NCBI GenBank assembly: GCA_002500925.1
Contig: DLTN01000066.1
Span: 1 to 23,543 of the forward strand
Source: Gemmatimonadales bacterium UBA7835
Lineage (GTDB): Bacteria; Gemmatimonadota; Gemmatimonadetes; Longimicrobiales; Gaopeijiaceae
Direction: 5' to 3'
Length of the DNA: 23,543 nucleotides
The translations under genes were made by a program, and so were the position numbers. Below, in pieces: positions 1 to 8,145 of the stretch. The notes under the pieces were generated by a model. It searched no databases. It was not told the DNA's origin and saw only the letters and a list, made by a program, of their open reading frames with translations. Within the stretch, counting starts at the first letter, position 1. Each line of letters begins with the position of its first letter.

Positions 1-1074
1 GGCTCGACATACATTTCGGGTACGAATTACCCGATCTATCCAAACGAAATGCCCCAGTCTGCTGTCCAGATGCAGATCGACCGGAGCGGTCGGGTCGCCG
101 TCTTCAGTGGAGCAAGCGAAATCGGACAAGGGTGTGACTCGGTCGTTGCCTATATCGCCGCAGAAGAGCTGGGTGTGCCTCTTGAGTGGGTGCGAGTCCT
201 GAGAGGTGACACTGACTTTACCCCAGTTGATCTTGGAGCCTATTCCAGCCGCGTCACATTTATGCTCGGAAATGCTGCTATCGACGCTGCCACTAGGCTT
301 CGAACAATGGTGCAGGGGTCGGTCTCAAAGTCTTGGGGGGTGAAGTCGTCGGAGGTGCTTCTGTCGGGTGGATTAGCTTTGTGGGCGCAGGACACCTCGA
401 AACACATCCCCATAGCTGAGGCATTTAACCTCGCAGAAGCTGAGCATGGTACCCTGGGTGCAACAGGCTGGTATAACACACCGAAGGATGTACACGGTGA
501 ATACCGCGGTGGTACGATCGGCGCGTCCCCGGCGTATTCATTCACCGCCCACGTAGCTGAGGTCGACGTAGACATAGAAACGGGTGTGGTCGAAGTGAGG
601 AAAATCTGGATCGCGCATGACTGTGGCCGCGCACTGAACCCCGTCCTTGTAGAGGGCCAGATGGAGGGATCCGCTTACATGGGAGCCGCCGAGGCCATCA
701 TGGAGGAGCAGATCTTCAAAGACGTCGACCACGGGCGTGCAGGTCTCCATAATGCGCCGTCACTCCTCGACTACCGAATTCCAACAAGCCTAGACACACC
801 AGAACTCGAGTCACTCATCGTGGAGTCGATCGACCCTGAAGGTCCTTATGGAGCAAAGGAAGCAGGTGAGGGGCCCTTGCATCCGTCGATTCCTGCTATC
901 GCTAACGCGATCTACGACGCTATCGGTGTGCGCGTGGACCGGCTTCCCTTCTCTCCACCCAATGTTTGGCGAGCAATTCAGCGTGCACGGGATGAGGGGA
1001 AGCTGAGTAAGCCAGGGATGCCCGGAGTAACGCCAAGAGACATCGCATCCGAACCAGCTCAGGAGGGCCAGTGA
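1..1074 (+). CDS. hcrA: 4-hydroxybenzoyl-CoA reductase-type molybdopterin-binding (alpha) subunit, 5'-truncated
   Basis: This is the C-terminal 357 residues of a xanthine-dehydrogenase-family large subunit. The frame is open from base 1 and the gene begins before the window, so the ATG at 49 is internal. The family binds molybdopterin-cytosine-dinucleotide. The HCR branch removes the phenolic hydroxyl from 4-hydroxybenzoyl-CoA using ferredoxin electrons. Visible motifs (fragment numbering) are GQG near residue 42, a DLGAYSSR stretch typical of the HCR branch, and GAKEAGEGP around 284-292, whose Glu290 matches the catalytic glutamate of the family. The 2Fe-2S gamma subunit is not in view and may lie upstream. 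Its stop overlaps the GTG start of the next gene, and the FAD subunit follows one gene later. The substrate is inferred from that FAD subunit; another aromatic or N-heterocyclic substrate is possible. Confidence 0.8.
   Translation, partial: GSTYISGTNYPIYPNEMPQSAVQMQIDRSGRVAVFSGASEIGQGCDSVVAYIAAEELGVPLEWVRVLRGDTDFTPVDLGAYSSRVTFMLGNAAIDAATRLRTMVQGSVSKSWGVKSSEVLLSGGLALWAQDTSKHIPIAEAFNLAEAEHGTLGATGWYNTPKDVHGEYRGGTIGASPAYSFTAHVAEVDVDIETGVVEVRKIWIAHDCGRALNPVLVEGQMEGSAYMGAAEAIMEEQIFKDVDHGRAGLHNAPSLLDYRIPTSLDTPELESLIVESIDPEGPYGAKEAGEGPLHPSIPAIANAIYDAIGVRVDRLPFSPPNVWRAIQRARDEGKLSKPGMPGVTPRDIASEPAQEGQ
1061..1067 (+). promoter_or_regulatory. Shine-Dalgarno for the DUF1460 gene
   Basis: AGGAGGG lies three bases before the GTG at 1071. 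It supports the GTG start, which overlaps the TGA of the preceding reductase gene (GTGA), so the two genes look translationally coupled. Confidence 0.6.
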
Positions 1075-2051
1075 TCCAGTATAGGGCAGCCCTGGGGCCA
1101 GTTGCAGTGATCGCACTATTCTTTATCGGGACACAGTGGTCCCCCTTTGAGCCGCACCCGGATCCAATCGATCCACCTAGCTCACCTACAGGAACCTCTT
1201 CCTGGAGTGACCATGACTGGGACGTCTTCTCCAGCGTGGTCGCAGGAGCCGGAGAAGCCAAGCTCGACAAGCTACCGATGGGAAGACTGATGGCGATAAT
1301 CGGCACAAGCTTTGTCGGCACAGCTTACACCCCAAACACACTGGATATCCCAGGCCCCGAGCGGCTTGTCATCAACTTTCGAGGCTTAGACTGCGTGACA
1401 TTCGTAGAGAATGTCCATGCGCTTGCTTTGGCCATAAAAAGCGGGGCAGCAGAGCGGCTCGACAACCGAGCTGACGTCGAAACTGAGTATGAGCAAATCC
1501 TGAGAACACTTCGCTACCGAAATGGGGTGATCGATGGTTATCCGAGTCGGTTACACTACTTCAGCGACTGGATCGAAGAAAACGCTCGGAGACAGCTCGT
1601 GACCAATATTTCGAAGGACCTTGGAGGCATCATTGACTCCGAAGCCATTGACTTTATGTCATCTCATCCAGACGCGTACCGACAGCTAGGGAGCCTCGAG
1701 ACTCTCAAAGACATCCAAAAAATAGAGCGCAGGATCAGTGAACGGAATCGACACTTCGTCCCCCAAGACCTAATCGCCGATATAGCGGAACACATTCAAG
1801 ACGGCGACATCATTGCTGCCACTAGTTCAGTCGGAGGGCTCGACGTAGCCCACACCGGACTAGCCTTGTGGCTTGATGACAAACTGCACCTCCTGCACGC
1901 ACCGCTCGCAGGAGAGTCTGTTCAGATTAGCCAGCTAACGCTTGCGGAGCGCATAACGTCAATCCCGGGGCAGGACGGTATCATCGTCGCCCGGGCCCAT
2001 GAACTAGGCGAACCAGGTCTGCGCAACGCTGCTCTCGCTACAGAGCACTGA
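1071..2051 (+). CDS. DUF1460 family exported NlpC/P60-like hydrolase
   Basis: The 326-residue protein has an N-terminal hydrophobic segment (about 8-20) that looks like a signal anchor or signal peptide, then a DUF1460 domain. DUF1460 proteins are papain-fold relatives of N-acetylmuramoyl-L-alanine amidase or NlpC/P60 enzymes and probably act on cell-wall peptides in the periplasm. The likely nucleophile is Cys108 in GLDCVTFVEN, and His261 in VAHTGLAL is the likely partner. A second HAP motif (His276) follows, as in the family. The GTG start is supported by a Shine-Dalgarno and by 4-base overlap with the gene before. The next gene starts one base after its stop. A wall hydrolase between two subunits of a cytoplasmic molybdoenzyme is unexpected; I cannot tell whether it is functional or chance insertion. 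Confidence 0.82.
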   Translation: MIQYRAALGPVAVIALFFIGTQWSPFEPHPDPIDPPSSPTGTSSWSDHDWDVFSSVVAGAGEAKLDKLPMGRLMAIIGTSFVGTAYTPNTLDIPGPERLVINFRGLDCVTFVENVHALALAIKSGAAERLDNRADVETEYEQILRTLRYRNGVIDGYPSRLHYFSDWIEENARRQLVTNISKDLGGIIDSEAIDFMSSHPDAYRQLGSLETLKDIQKIERRISERNRHFVPQDLIADIAEHIQDGDIIAATSSVGGLDVAHTGLALWLDDKLHLLHAPLAGESVQISQLTLAERITSIPGQDGIIVARAHELGEPGLRNAALATEH

Positions 2052-2052
2052 C

Positions 2053-3057
2053 ATGCTGCGACTCCCCCCTTTCCGCTATCACCGACCAACCAATGTCTCC
2101 GAGGCACTCGCTCTAATGAGCGAGCACGGAGACGAGGCGATGTATGTCGCAGGCGGAACGGATCTGGTGCCCAACATGAAACACCGGCTCTTCGAGCCGC
2201 ATCACCTGATCGCTCTCAAGAGCATCGAAGAACTACGAGGCATCCAAGAGATCGAAGGACGTGACGCGGATGATGCGATCCTCAGGATTGGTGCCGGAGA
2301 GACGCTGACAGCTGTTGCCACCAATAAAAAGATTCAGGAGTTCTTCCCAGCTCTAGCTCAAGCGGCAGCTCATGTGGCAGGACCACAGTTGAGAAACTCG
2401 GGCACAATCGGTGGCAACATCTGCCTCGATACGCGCTGTACGTACTACAATCAGACACATTTCTGGCGTGAGGCACTCGGATTCTGCCTGAAAAAGGACG
2501 GTGACGTATGTCACGTTACACGAACTGGTAAGAAGTGCGTCGCGGCGCATTCAGCTGACACACCACCCGTTCTCATAACTCTCGACGCGACAGCTATGTT
2601 CGTCGGCCCAGAAGGATCGAGGGAGCTTCCAGTAGAGGACCTGTTCGTGGCGGATGGGATCAGAAACACGCGTCGAATGAGAGAGGAGATTCTCACTGAA
2701 ATCCGGATCCCTCTGGCGTCCGCCACTCGTCGCCAAGCATACGTAAAGCTTCGGCAGAGGAAGTCGATCGACTTTCCACTCCTAACAGTGGCCGTAGCTG
2801 CAGACCTAGATGCAAAGGATACCATTACAGGGATCACGGGAGTAGTGACGGGACTAGGCTCACGCCCTAAGACGCTGACGAAATGGAGTGAGGTCGCGGA
2901 AGGACGCGTACTAAACGAGGAACTCATCGAAGAACTTGCGGAGCGTGCACACCGTCAATGCCACCCGCTAGAGAACATGATAGTCGATCCCGATTGGCGG
3001 CGTGCGATGATTCCGGTTTTCGTCCAACGTGCACTTCAGCAAGTGGCTCAGGATTGA
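2053..3057 (+). CDS. hcrB: 4-hydroxybenzoyl-CoA reductase-type FAD-binding (beta) subunit with extra [4Fe-4S] motif
   Basis: This 334-residue protein is the FAD-binding middle subunit of a molybdenum hydroxylase. It has the FAD loop motif AGGTDL (33-38) and a GTIGGN loop (117-122). After this comes an insertion of about 40 residues with cysteines at 129, 145, 153 and 162, spacing 16-8-9. Ordinary xanthine dehydrogenase FAD subunits lack this insertion. In HcrB it holds an additional [4Fe-4S] cluster that lets electrons flow from ferredoxin towards the Mo site, opposite to the usual direction. An extra Cys124 sits just before it. The ATG starts one base after the DUF1460 stop with no clear Shine-Dalgarno, so coupling is likely. 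The family assignment is strong; the exact acyl-CoA or aromatic substrate is inferred. Confidence 0.87.
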   Translation: MLRLPPFRYHRPTNVSEALALMSEHGDEAMYVAGGTDLVPNMKHRLFEPHHLIALKSIEELRGIQEIEGRDADDAILRIGAGETLTAVATNKKIQEFFPALAQAAAHVAGPQLRNSGTIGGNICLDTRCTYYNQTHFWREALGFCLKKDGDVCHVTRTGKKCVAAHSADTPPVLITLDATAMFVGPEGSRELPVEDLFVADGIRNTRRMREEILTEIRIPLASATRRQAYVKLRQRKSIDFPLLTVAVAADLDAKDTITGITGVVTGLGSRPKTLTKWSEVAEGRVLNEELIEELAERAHRQCHPLENMIVDPDWRRAMIPVFVQRALQQVAQD

Positions 3058-3902
3058 CGCTTTCATTCTGGGCCGTGGCGTCGGTGATCGCCCTTGTGGT
3101 GCTTGGATTAGAATGGTTTTCCGGGGTGGTTATCAAGCTTGAACCGCAACCGATCGAAAAAACCGTTCCCGAGCTAGGGATCGCATACGAAGACCTGCGG
3201 ATTGAATCAGGAGATCACGAACTCGCAGCTTGGCTAATAACGCCCACAGAGGTTCAGCCATTCGAGCCACTCGTGCTCCTAGCTCATGGGTGGGGCGCCA
3301 ACTATTCCACTGTCCTTCCTCTGGCAGAGCAGCTAGCTGACCTAGGGCACGAAATCCTCCTGTTCGACGTTCGGGGGCATGGCCGGAACAGACCTCAACC
3401 ACATGCGTCGATAAGGGTATTCCGCGATGACCTCATGGCCGCCTCTCGCTATGCGGCAAAGCGCTTTCCGGACCGCCAACTCGTCGTTATCGGACACTCT
3501 ATGGGCGGCGCTGCGGGGGTGCTGGCAGCAGCAGAGGGCGCTCCTGTCGATGGGCTCGTTCTTATCGCCGCGCCATGTGACGTGGTCAGGGTTACAGCGG
3601 AGTATCTAGCCGATAAAGGGCTCCCCGGTCGCTTTATTGTTAACCTCGTGAGACCGTTCTGGTGGAGACGGGTCGGAGGCACATTCCGGTCACTTACGCC
3701 AACGCGACGCATCCGCGAACTGGACATACCTCTCTTACTGATACAACCCGAACACGATGGCCGAGTGGTCCGCGAGCACGCCGACTTACTGGCCAAGGCA
3801 GCCCAGACCGATTACCGGCTCATACCTGACCGAGAACATACAGATGTACTCGAAGATTCTCTCACACTGCGCTTCGTGCTTGAGTTCCTTGAGGACGTCT
3901 GA
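3054..3902 (+). CDS. membrane-anchored alpha/beta hydrolase
   Basis: The protein has 282 residues if translation begins at TTG 3054, which overlaps the TGA of the FAD-subunit gene. An ATG in frame at 2958 would overlap that gene by 100 bases and give an unlikely charged N-terminus, so I reject it. GTG at 3075 or 3084 is an alternative start. The N-terminus is one hydrophobic helix (about 5-27), then an alpha/beta hydrolase fold. Visible are the oxyanion HGWG at about 78, nucleophile elbow GHSMGG (Ser149), acid Asp235 in PEHDGR and base His262 in REHTD, a complete triad. It is probably an esterase or acylhydrolase held at the membrane. The substrate is unknown; its position behind the reductase hints at thioester or ester metabolism but does not show it. 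Confidence 0.8.
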   Translation: MTLSFWAVASVIALVVLGLEWFSGVVIKLEPQPIEKTVPELGIAYEDLRIESGDHELAAWLITPTEVQPFEPLVLLAHGWGANYSTVLPLAEQLADLGHEILLFDVRGHGRNRPQPHASIRVFRDDLMAASRYAAKRFPDRQLVVIGHSMGGAAGVLAAAEGAPVDGLVLIAAPCDVVRVTAEYLADKGLPGRFIVNLVRPFWWRRVGGTFRSLTPTRRIRELDIPLLLIQPEHDGRVVREHADLLAKAAQTDYRLIPDREHTDVLEDSLTLRFVLEFLEDV

Positions 3903-3930
3903 CGCGAACCCGAGAGCTCCCCGTCATATA

Positions 3931-3968
3931 GCCCTTGATAAGGTGCAGGGCGTGGCGGAATGCGGAAT
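3931..3968. other. intergenic inverted repeat and tandem heptamer
   Basis: The 158-base gap 3903-4060 holds GCCCT at 3931-3935 and AGGGC at 3947-3951 (5-base arms, 11-base loop), with no T tract after it, and then the 7-mer GCGGAAT twice in direct tandem (3955-3968). The hairpin could end the hydrolase transcript weakly. I do not see a convincing promoter here. Confidence 0.3.
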
Positions 3969-4060
3969 CGAAAACTTGAGCGATGCTTCACGGCCTTGCA
4001 AATGGTGTCCAACGCCGGCATGAATACGCCTTCTATTGGTGGCCCTGAGGGGGATCAAGG

Positions 4061-4546
4061 ATGACACTAAAGTCAGTGCTACACCGTGAATTCACGCCTT
4101 GGAACTGGAGCACGTATCTATTTATTCTCGGCGTAGTGCTCTTGAGCTGCTATCCGCTGCTAGCCGATTCAGTTAGAGACGCCTCCACAATCGTCGCCGT
4201 AATAATCCTAGGCCTCGTTGCTGTGATCCTAGTATCCATAGGCGGCCTTACAGTCGTGATTCGAGAAAGTGAGATGATTCTGCACCTTGGCCTCGTACCT
4301 CTGATCAGCAAAACCGTACCTTTTAAACAGATCAAATACCTGCGTATAACGAAATATCGACCCATCAAAGACTTCGGTGGATGGGGATTAAGGGGACTGG
4401 GAAAACAGCAGTTATGGAGTGCTCGGGGAACTGATGGCCTCGTGCTTAACCTCATTGAAGGATCCGAGTTGATAGTCGGCTCCGATGATCCGAACAAACT
4501 AAAGGAGCGTATCTGCGACCTATCGGGTATAAGTTCTCATGAATAA
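4061..4546 (+). CDS. small membrane protein with PH-like domain
   Basis: This 161-residue protein has two transmembrane helices (about 15-35 and 41-66) and then a soluble C-terminal part. That part resembles the bacterial PH-like domain of many two-helix membrane proteins: alternating strands, a GGWGLRG turn (106-112), and the ending LNLIEGSELIVGSDDPNKL. The function is unknown; such proteins are often envelope-associated. The ATG follows a purine-rich stretch ending in AAGG. Its last codons overlap the thioesterase start by eight bases (ATGAATAA), so the two are co-translated. It begins 158 bases after the hydrolase and could belong to the same or a separate transcription unit. Confidence 0.65.
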   Translation: MTLKSVLHREFTPWNWSTYLFILGVVLLSCYPLLADSVRDASTIVAVIILGLVAVILVSIGGLTVVIRESEMILHLGLVPLISKTVPFKQIKYLRITKYRPIKDFGGWGLRGLGKQQLWSARGTDGLVLNLIEGSELIVGSDDPNKLKERICDLSGISSHE

Positions 4547-5030
4547 CTCGCGCGACACTCCGAAGAACCCAGAGCAATCAACCGCAGTAGTATCAGAGTT
4601 GATGATGCCTCATCAGGTGAACAACCTCGGGCACGTGTTTGGTGGCGAGCTGCTTTCCATGGTAGATAGGGCAGCGGCTGTGAGCGCCATGCGTCATGCT
4701 AGCGGCCCCTGTGTCACGGTCTCGATAGACAGGGTCGACTTCGTAGAGCCCATTTATACCGGCGAATTGGTAACCTGCACGGCACGAGTGAATTTCGTCG
4801 GCCGCACATCCATGGAAATCGGTGTCCGGGTGGTGGCCGAGAATCTCATTACGGGGGAAAAAAGGCATACGAACACGTGCCTGCTAACCTTCGTAGCAAT
4901 CGACTCAGACCACAGACCCTACCCGGTACCTCCGCTCGATACGTCTGAACCAGAAGATCAGAGACGCGCGCACGAGGGCAGGCGCCGCAGAGAGGTAAGG
5001 GAACAGTTGGATAGGGAGCTACAGGACTAG
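4539..5030 (+). CDS. acyl-CoA thioesterase, hotdog fold
   Basis: The 163-residue protein belongs to the YciA/ACOT7 type of acyl-CoA hydrolases, which split acyl-CoA into free acid and CoA in the cytoplasm. The diagnostic block is NNLGHVFGGELLSMVD at 28-43, with Asn29 and Asp43 in the positions usually catalytic. It is followed by the conserved SIDRVDFVEPI strand and a TCTARVNFVGRTSMEI strand. The last 40 residues are charged and probably disordered. It overlaps the PH-like gene by eight bases. Only 11 bases separate its stop from that of the convergent thiolase. Together with the reductase and thiolase it suggests CoA-ester turnover in this region; the preferred chain or aromatic acyl group cannot be read from sequence. 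Confidence 0.88.
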   Translation: MNNSRDTPKNPEQSTAVVSELMMPHQVNNLGHVFGGELLSMVDRAAAVSAMRHASGPCVTVSIDRVDFVEPIYTGELVTCTARVNFVGRTSMEIGVRVVAENLITGEKRHTNTCLLTFVAIDSDHRPYPVPPLDTSEPEDQRRAHEGRRRREVREQLDRELQD

Positions 5031-5041
5031 AGAACGGAGTC

Positions 5042-6316
5042 TTAGCGACGCTCAACCACCATGGCGAATCCCATGCCGCCAGCTGCGCAAACAGTAATCA
5101 GCCCGAACTGAACACCACGGCGCGCCATTTCGTTAAGGATCGTGATTGTTAAACGAGCTCCAGTCGCCCCGAACGGGTGACCAATGGCAATCGAGCCGCC
5201 CATAACATTAATCCTCTCTATGTCCGGATGGCCTACAGCCTCAGTGTGGCCTAGCTCAGACTCGGCAAAGCTTTTCGACGACAAGGCCTGAAGGTTCGAA
5301 AGCACCTGAGCAGCGAAAGCCTCGTGCATTTCCATTAGACCAATGTCCTTCATCGAGAGTCCGGCACGCTCAAGCGCGATCGGCACAGCATAAGCCGGAC
5401 CCTGGAGAAGCTGTCCCGAAGGGTCGAGTCCGGCCCAGGCCCAACTCCGGACCCAACCGAGCGGCTCAATCCCCTCAGCGAGAGCTTTTTCTCCGTTCAT
5501 GAGCACAACAGCCGATGCACCATCCGTTAGAGGCGAAGAATTTCCAGCCGTCACGGATCCGAATTTCCTATCGAAAACAGGTCGGAGCTTCGCAAGCTGC
5601 TCGGAAGAGGTGTCGATACGAATGCCGGCATCCCCACTCACAACAGTCTCATAGTCTGGGGGCACATAGACGGAGACGAGCTCCTTAGTAAGGCGCCCGT
5701 CCCTCGTTCCGGCTGCTGCTAGTCGATGTGACCTGAGAGCCCACCCATCTTGGTCCTCACGAGAGATCCCATTCTCCTTTGCCATCCGCTCAGCAGACTC
5801 TCCCATCGTTTCCCCTGTGCTCGGCTCAGCGATAGCGGGCGTAATAGGCACCAAGTCTCGTGGGCGTAATCCTCTAAAGGCTGCGATTTTCCGACTCAGT
5901 GTCTTGCCCTTTGCAGCCCTGACCAAGCTCCTCGAGAGTCTGTCGCTCGCAGTAATCGGGATTCGAGAGAGTGACTCTCCTCCACCTGCAATCACTACGT
6001 CGGCGTATCCCATTTCGATCATCTCCGCAGCGCCAGTGATTGCCTGATTGGCCGAGGCACAAGCTCTGGAAACGGACACTGCAGGTACACTCTTCGGCAG
6101 CACAGCCAATCCGACCTCCCTTGCTATGTTCGGAGCTTGGGTGTCGGAGACTACAGTACCGTACACGACGTGATTTACCCGGAATCCAGGAAGTCCGCTT
6201 CGGGCGAGAGCATCTCGCACGGCTTCTTTTCCAAGATCGACAGCAGATAGTTTAGCAAAAGCTGAGTTCGCACCGACAAACGGAGTGCGGCTACCAGCAA
6301 TGATCGCTGCCTTCAT
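5042..6316 (-). CDS. thiolase, acetyl-CoA C-acyltransferase family
   Basis: A full-length thiolase of 424 residues that either cleaves 3-ketoacyl-CoA with CoA or condenses acetyl-CoA units. The acyl-accepting Cys86 lies in SRACASANQA. The catalytic HEAFA (His331), GHPFGATGAR (His380) and VCAAGGMGFA (Cys410) are all present, so it should be active. Length and the CASANQ loop are closer to the FadI/long-chain type than to the roughly 390-residue biosynthetic enzymes. It starts 14 bases after the stop of the SLC13 transporter gene, preceded by GAGAGGAT, and is likely co-transcribed with it. A role in beta-oxidation or aromatic-acid degradation is likely; which one is not shown by the window. Confidence 0.9.
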   Translation of the reverse strand: MKAAIIAGSRTPFVGANSAFAKLSAVDLGKEAVRDALARSGLPGFRVNHVVYGTVVSDTQAPNIAREVGLAVLPKSVPAVSVSRACASANQAITGAAEMIEMGYADVVIAGGGESLSRIPITASDRLSRSLVRAAKGKTLSRKIAAFRGLRPRDLVPITPAIAEPSTGETMGESAERMAKENGISREDQDGWALRSHRLAAAGTRDGRLTKELVSVYVPPDYETVVSGDAGIRIDTSSEQLAKLRPVFDRKFGSVTAGNSSPLTDGASAVVLMNGEKALAEGIEPLGWVRSWAWAGLDPSGQLLQGPAYAVPIALERAGLSMKDIGLMEMHEAFAAQVLSNLQALSSKSFAESELGHTEAVGHPDIERINVMGGSIAIGHPFGATGARLTITILNEMARRGVQFGLITVCAAGGMGFAMVVERR

Positions 6317-6330
6317 ATCCTCTCGCCGCC

Positions 6331-7887
6331 TTACCCCTCAACGCCCTCAGCCATCGAGTGGGCCCAGTCTGGAACAATATTTGGATCAATGTCGAAAACT
6401 ACCGTACCGACAGTATAGACGATCACGCTGACCACTACGGCCCCAATGATGTTAAGGAAAATGCCAACCCTTGCCATCTCTCCCACCGTCAAGCGCCCAC
6501 TGCCAAAAACGATGGCATTTGGCGGAGTCGCTACGGGCATCATGAACGCACACGAGGCAGACAAGGTTGCCGGAATCATGAGAATGAGCGGGTTCATCTC
6601 GGTCGCAACAGCCACAGCGGCCAGAATCGGTAGTATCATCTCGGTGGTGGCTAGATTGCTCGTAAGCTCAGTCAAGAACGTAATCCCGAGGCACACGAGG
6701 ATGATCATCGCAAACGTAGGCAACGCCGCGAGCGCCACGAATTGCTCACCGATCAACTGAGCGAGACCAGTGCGCTGGAGTCCCTCAGCCAACGCAAAGC
6801 CGCCACCAAAAAGAAGGACGATATCCCACGGGAGCCTCGGGATGACATCAGGACCCATGATCCGATGAGAGCCCCGTGACCGATCGCGGGTAGGAATAAG
6901 AAATAGCAGTGACGCCATAGCAATCGCCACGGCCCCATCATCAACCATGCCCGGTGTCCCGAGCAGACTCGACCATCCCGGGATGGTAGCGAACCCAACA
7001 TTGAGATCGACACGAAAGACCCACAGCAGTGCCGTGGTCGCAAACACGGCACCAATCCAGCGCTCCTCATACGATATGGGGCCGAGCTGGACCTTCTCCT
7101 CAACGATCACATCATGATCAACCGTCACATCAGCGGGAGTCCGATAAAAGACTTGGGTGAGACAAAACCAAGCCAATCCCATCATCAACACGCTGATAGG
7201 GAAGGCCATTATGAGCCACTGACCAAAAGCAATCGGGGGCGCCTCCGGAAACAAAATCTCAAAGATTCGCACGAAAGACAGGTTTGGCGGAGTCCCAACT
7301 AGGGTGCTCAACCCTCCGACCGAGCATCCGTAAGCAATCCCGAGCATAAGGGCCACGGTGAATGCATGGCTTCGTTCCACCCCAAACGAGTCTTCGATCT
7401 TCAATACGATCGCTAGTCCGATTGGGATCATCATGACTGCCGTAGCGGTGTTCGAAATCCACATGGAGAGAAAACCCGCAGCGACCATGAAGCCTAGAAC
7501 GATTCGCGCCGGCCCTCCTCCTATGGCCTGGATGATGCTGAGCGCGATGCGCTTGTGCAGATTCCACTTCTGCATCGTGAGCGCGATCATGAAGCCGCCG
7601 ATATACAACACGATGGTGCTGTTGAAGTAGATAGGAGCGGTCTCCCTTCCTCCCAATATCCCGAGAAAAGGGTAGAGGAAAAGTGGCAGCAGTGCAGTGG
7701 CGAAGAGAGGAATAGCACTGGTAACCCACCATATCGCCATCAACATCGCAACAGCTGCTAGGCGACTCGCCGGAGGGTTACTGACATCGACGGGAAAGGC
7801 CAGCAGAAGAAGGAAAACAACTAAGCCAAGCCAGAAACCGACCCGCTGGCCGGTAGAGCCTTCTTGGAGCACGGGGTGATGAGACAT
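6331..7887 (-). CDS. SLC13/DASS family sodium:anion symporter
   Basis: This 518-residue polytopic membrane protein belongs to the divalent-anion:sodium symporters (di- and tricarboxylate or sulfate uptake). It shows the two inverted-repeat halves of the family. The first half has WISNTATAVMMIP (SNT at 145-147) and GTPPNLSF (198-205). The second has LTSNLATTEMILP (SNL at 410-412) and ATPPNAIVFG (453-462). The second SNT motif has Leu in place of Thr, a position known to vary. A charged loop lies between the halves (about 250-275). The family is sure; the substrate (succinate-like acids, citrate, sulfate) is not. It has a 258-base upstream gap, which should contain its promoter, and precedes the thiolase gene by 14 bases. 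Confidence 0.88.
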   Translation of the reverse strand: MSHHPVLQEGSTGQRVGFWLGLVVFLLLLAFPVDVSNPPASRLAAVAMLMAIWWVTSAIPLFATALLPLFLYPFLGILGGRETAPIYFNSTIVLYIGGFMIALTMQKWNLHKRIALSIIQAIGGGPARIVLGFMVAAGFLSMWISNTATAVMMIPIGLAIVLKIEDSFGVERSHAFTVALMLGIAYGCSVGGLSTLVGTPPNLSFVRIFEILFPEAPPIAFGQWLIMAFPISVLMMGLAWFCLTQVFYRTPADVTVDHDVIVEEKVQLGPISYEERWIGAVFATTALLWVFRVDLNVGFATIPGWSSLLGTPGMVDDGAVAIAMASLLFLIPTRDRSRGSHRIMGPDVIPRLPWDIVLLFGGGFALAEGLQRTGLAQLIGEQFVALAALPTFAMIILVCLGITFLTELTSNLATTEMILPILAAVAVATEMNPLILMIPATLSASCAFMMPVATPPNAIVFGSGRLTVGEMARVGIFLNIIGAVVVSVIVYTVGTVVFDIDPNIVPDWAHSMAEGVEG

Positions 7888-8145
7888 CAGTAGCTTTGTG
7901 AGCGCTAGTGGATTCGAAGCCGCACCAACCTCTAGGATGGAGCAGCCTGAGGCAAGCTAAAGTGCGGGCTGGCTCGCGATCGCGCCCCGCCCATACCTCG
8001 ATTGCTAAGTTTTAGCCTAACCCTAGGAGGGTGCCTGCTTGGTTATCGATCTGCCCGACCTAGGGGGCAGTGAGCGGATCCGTTCGCGTGGTTGTGACGT
8101 CTTCTCTCTTTGCCAGTTTGAAGGGCATTAACTGGAGACAAAAGA
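7888..8145. other. intergenic region with several small inverted repeats
   Basis: This is the longest gene-free gap. It must hold the promoter of the SLC13 gene and the end of the carbinolamine-dehydratase transcript, both on the minus strand. Seen are: the 10-base palindrome CGCGATCGCG (7975-7984); GCTAA-GTT-TTAGC (8004-8016); CTGCCC/GGGCAG with an 8-base loop (8051-8070); and CCAGTT/AACTGG with an 11-base loop (8113-8135). The last lies just past the dehydratase stop. None has a downstream T tract on the minus strand, so none is a classic rho-independent terminator. I see no clear -35/-10 pair and no ORF or RNA gene. Confidence 0.4.
8113..8135 (-). terminator. possible 3'-end hairpin of the carbinolamine dehydratase unit
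   Basis: The arms CCAGTT and AACTGG (six pairs, 11-base loop) begin 10 bases after the dehydratase stop on the minus strand. No run of T follows, so it may only protect the mRNA end or may be chance. Confidence 0.25.

Noticed and set aside
2958..3053. 32-residue N-terminal extension of the alpha/beta hydrolase from an ATG at 2958
   Set aside because: It overlaps the reductase gene by 100 bases, puts charged residues before the membrane helix and reads as an out-of-frame copy of that gene.
3955..3968. Tandem 7-mer GCGGAAT as a repeat array or iteron
   Set aside because: Only two copies exist and I see no further ones nearby; it is too little to call an iteron or a CRISPR-like array.
7907..7923. 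T-arm-like TTCGAAT on the minus strand, suggesting a tRNA or tRNA remnant
   Set aside because: The bases flanking the loop do not pair into a five-base stem, and no acceptor, D or anticodon arm can be built around it.
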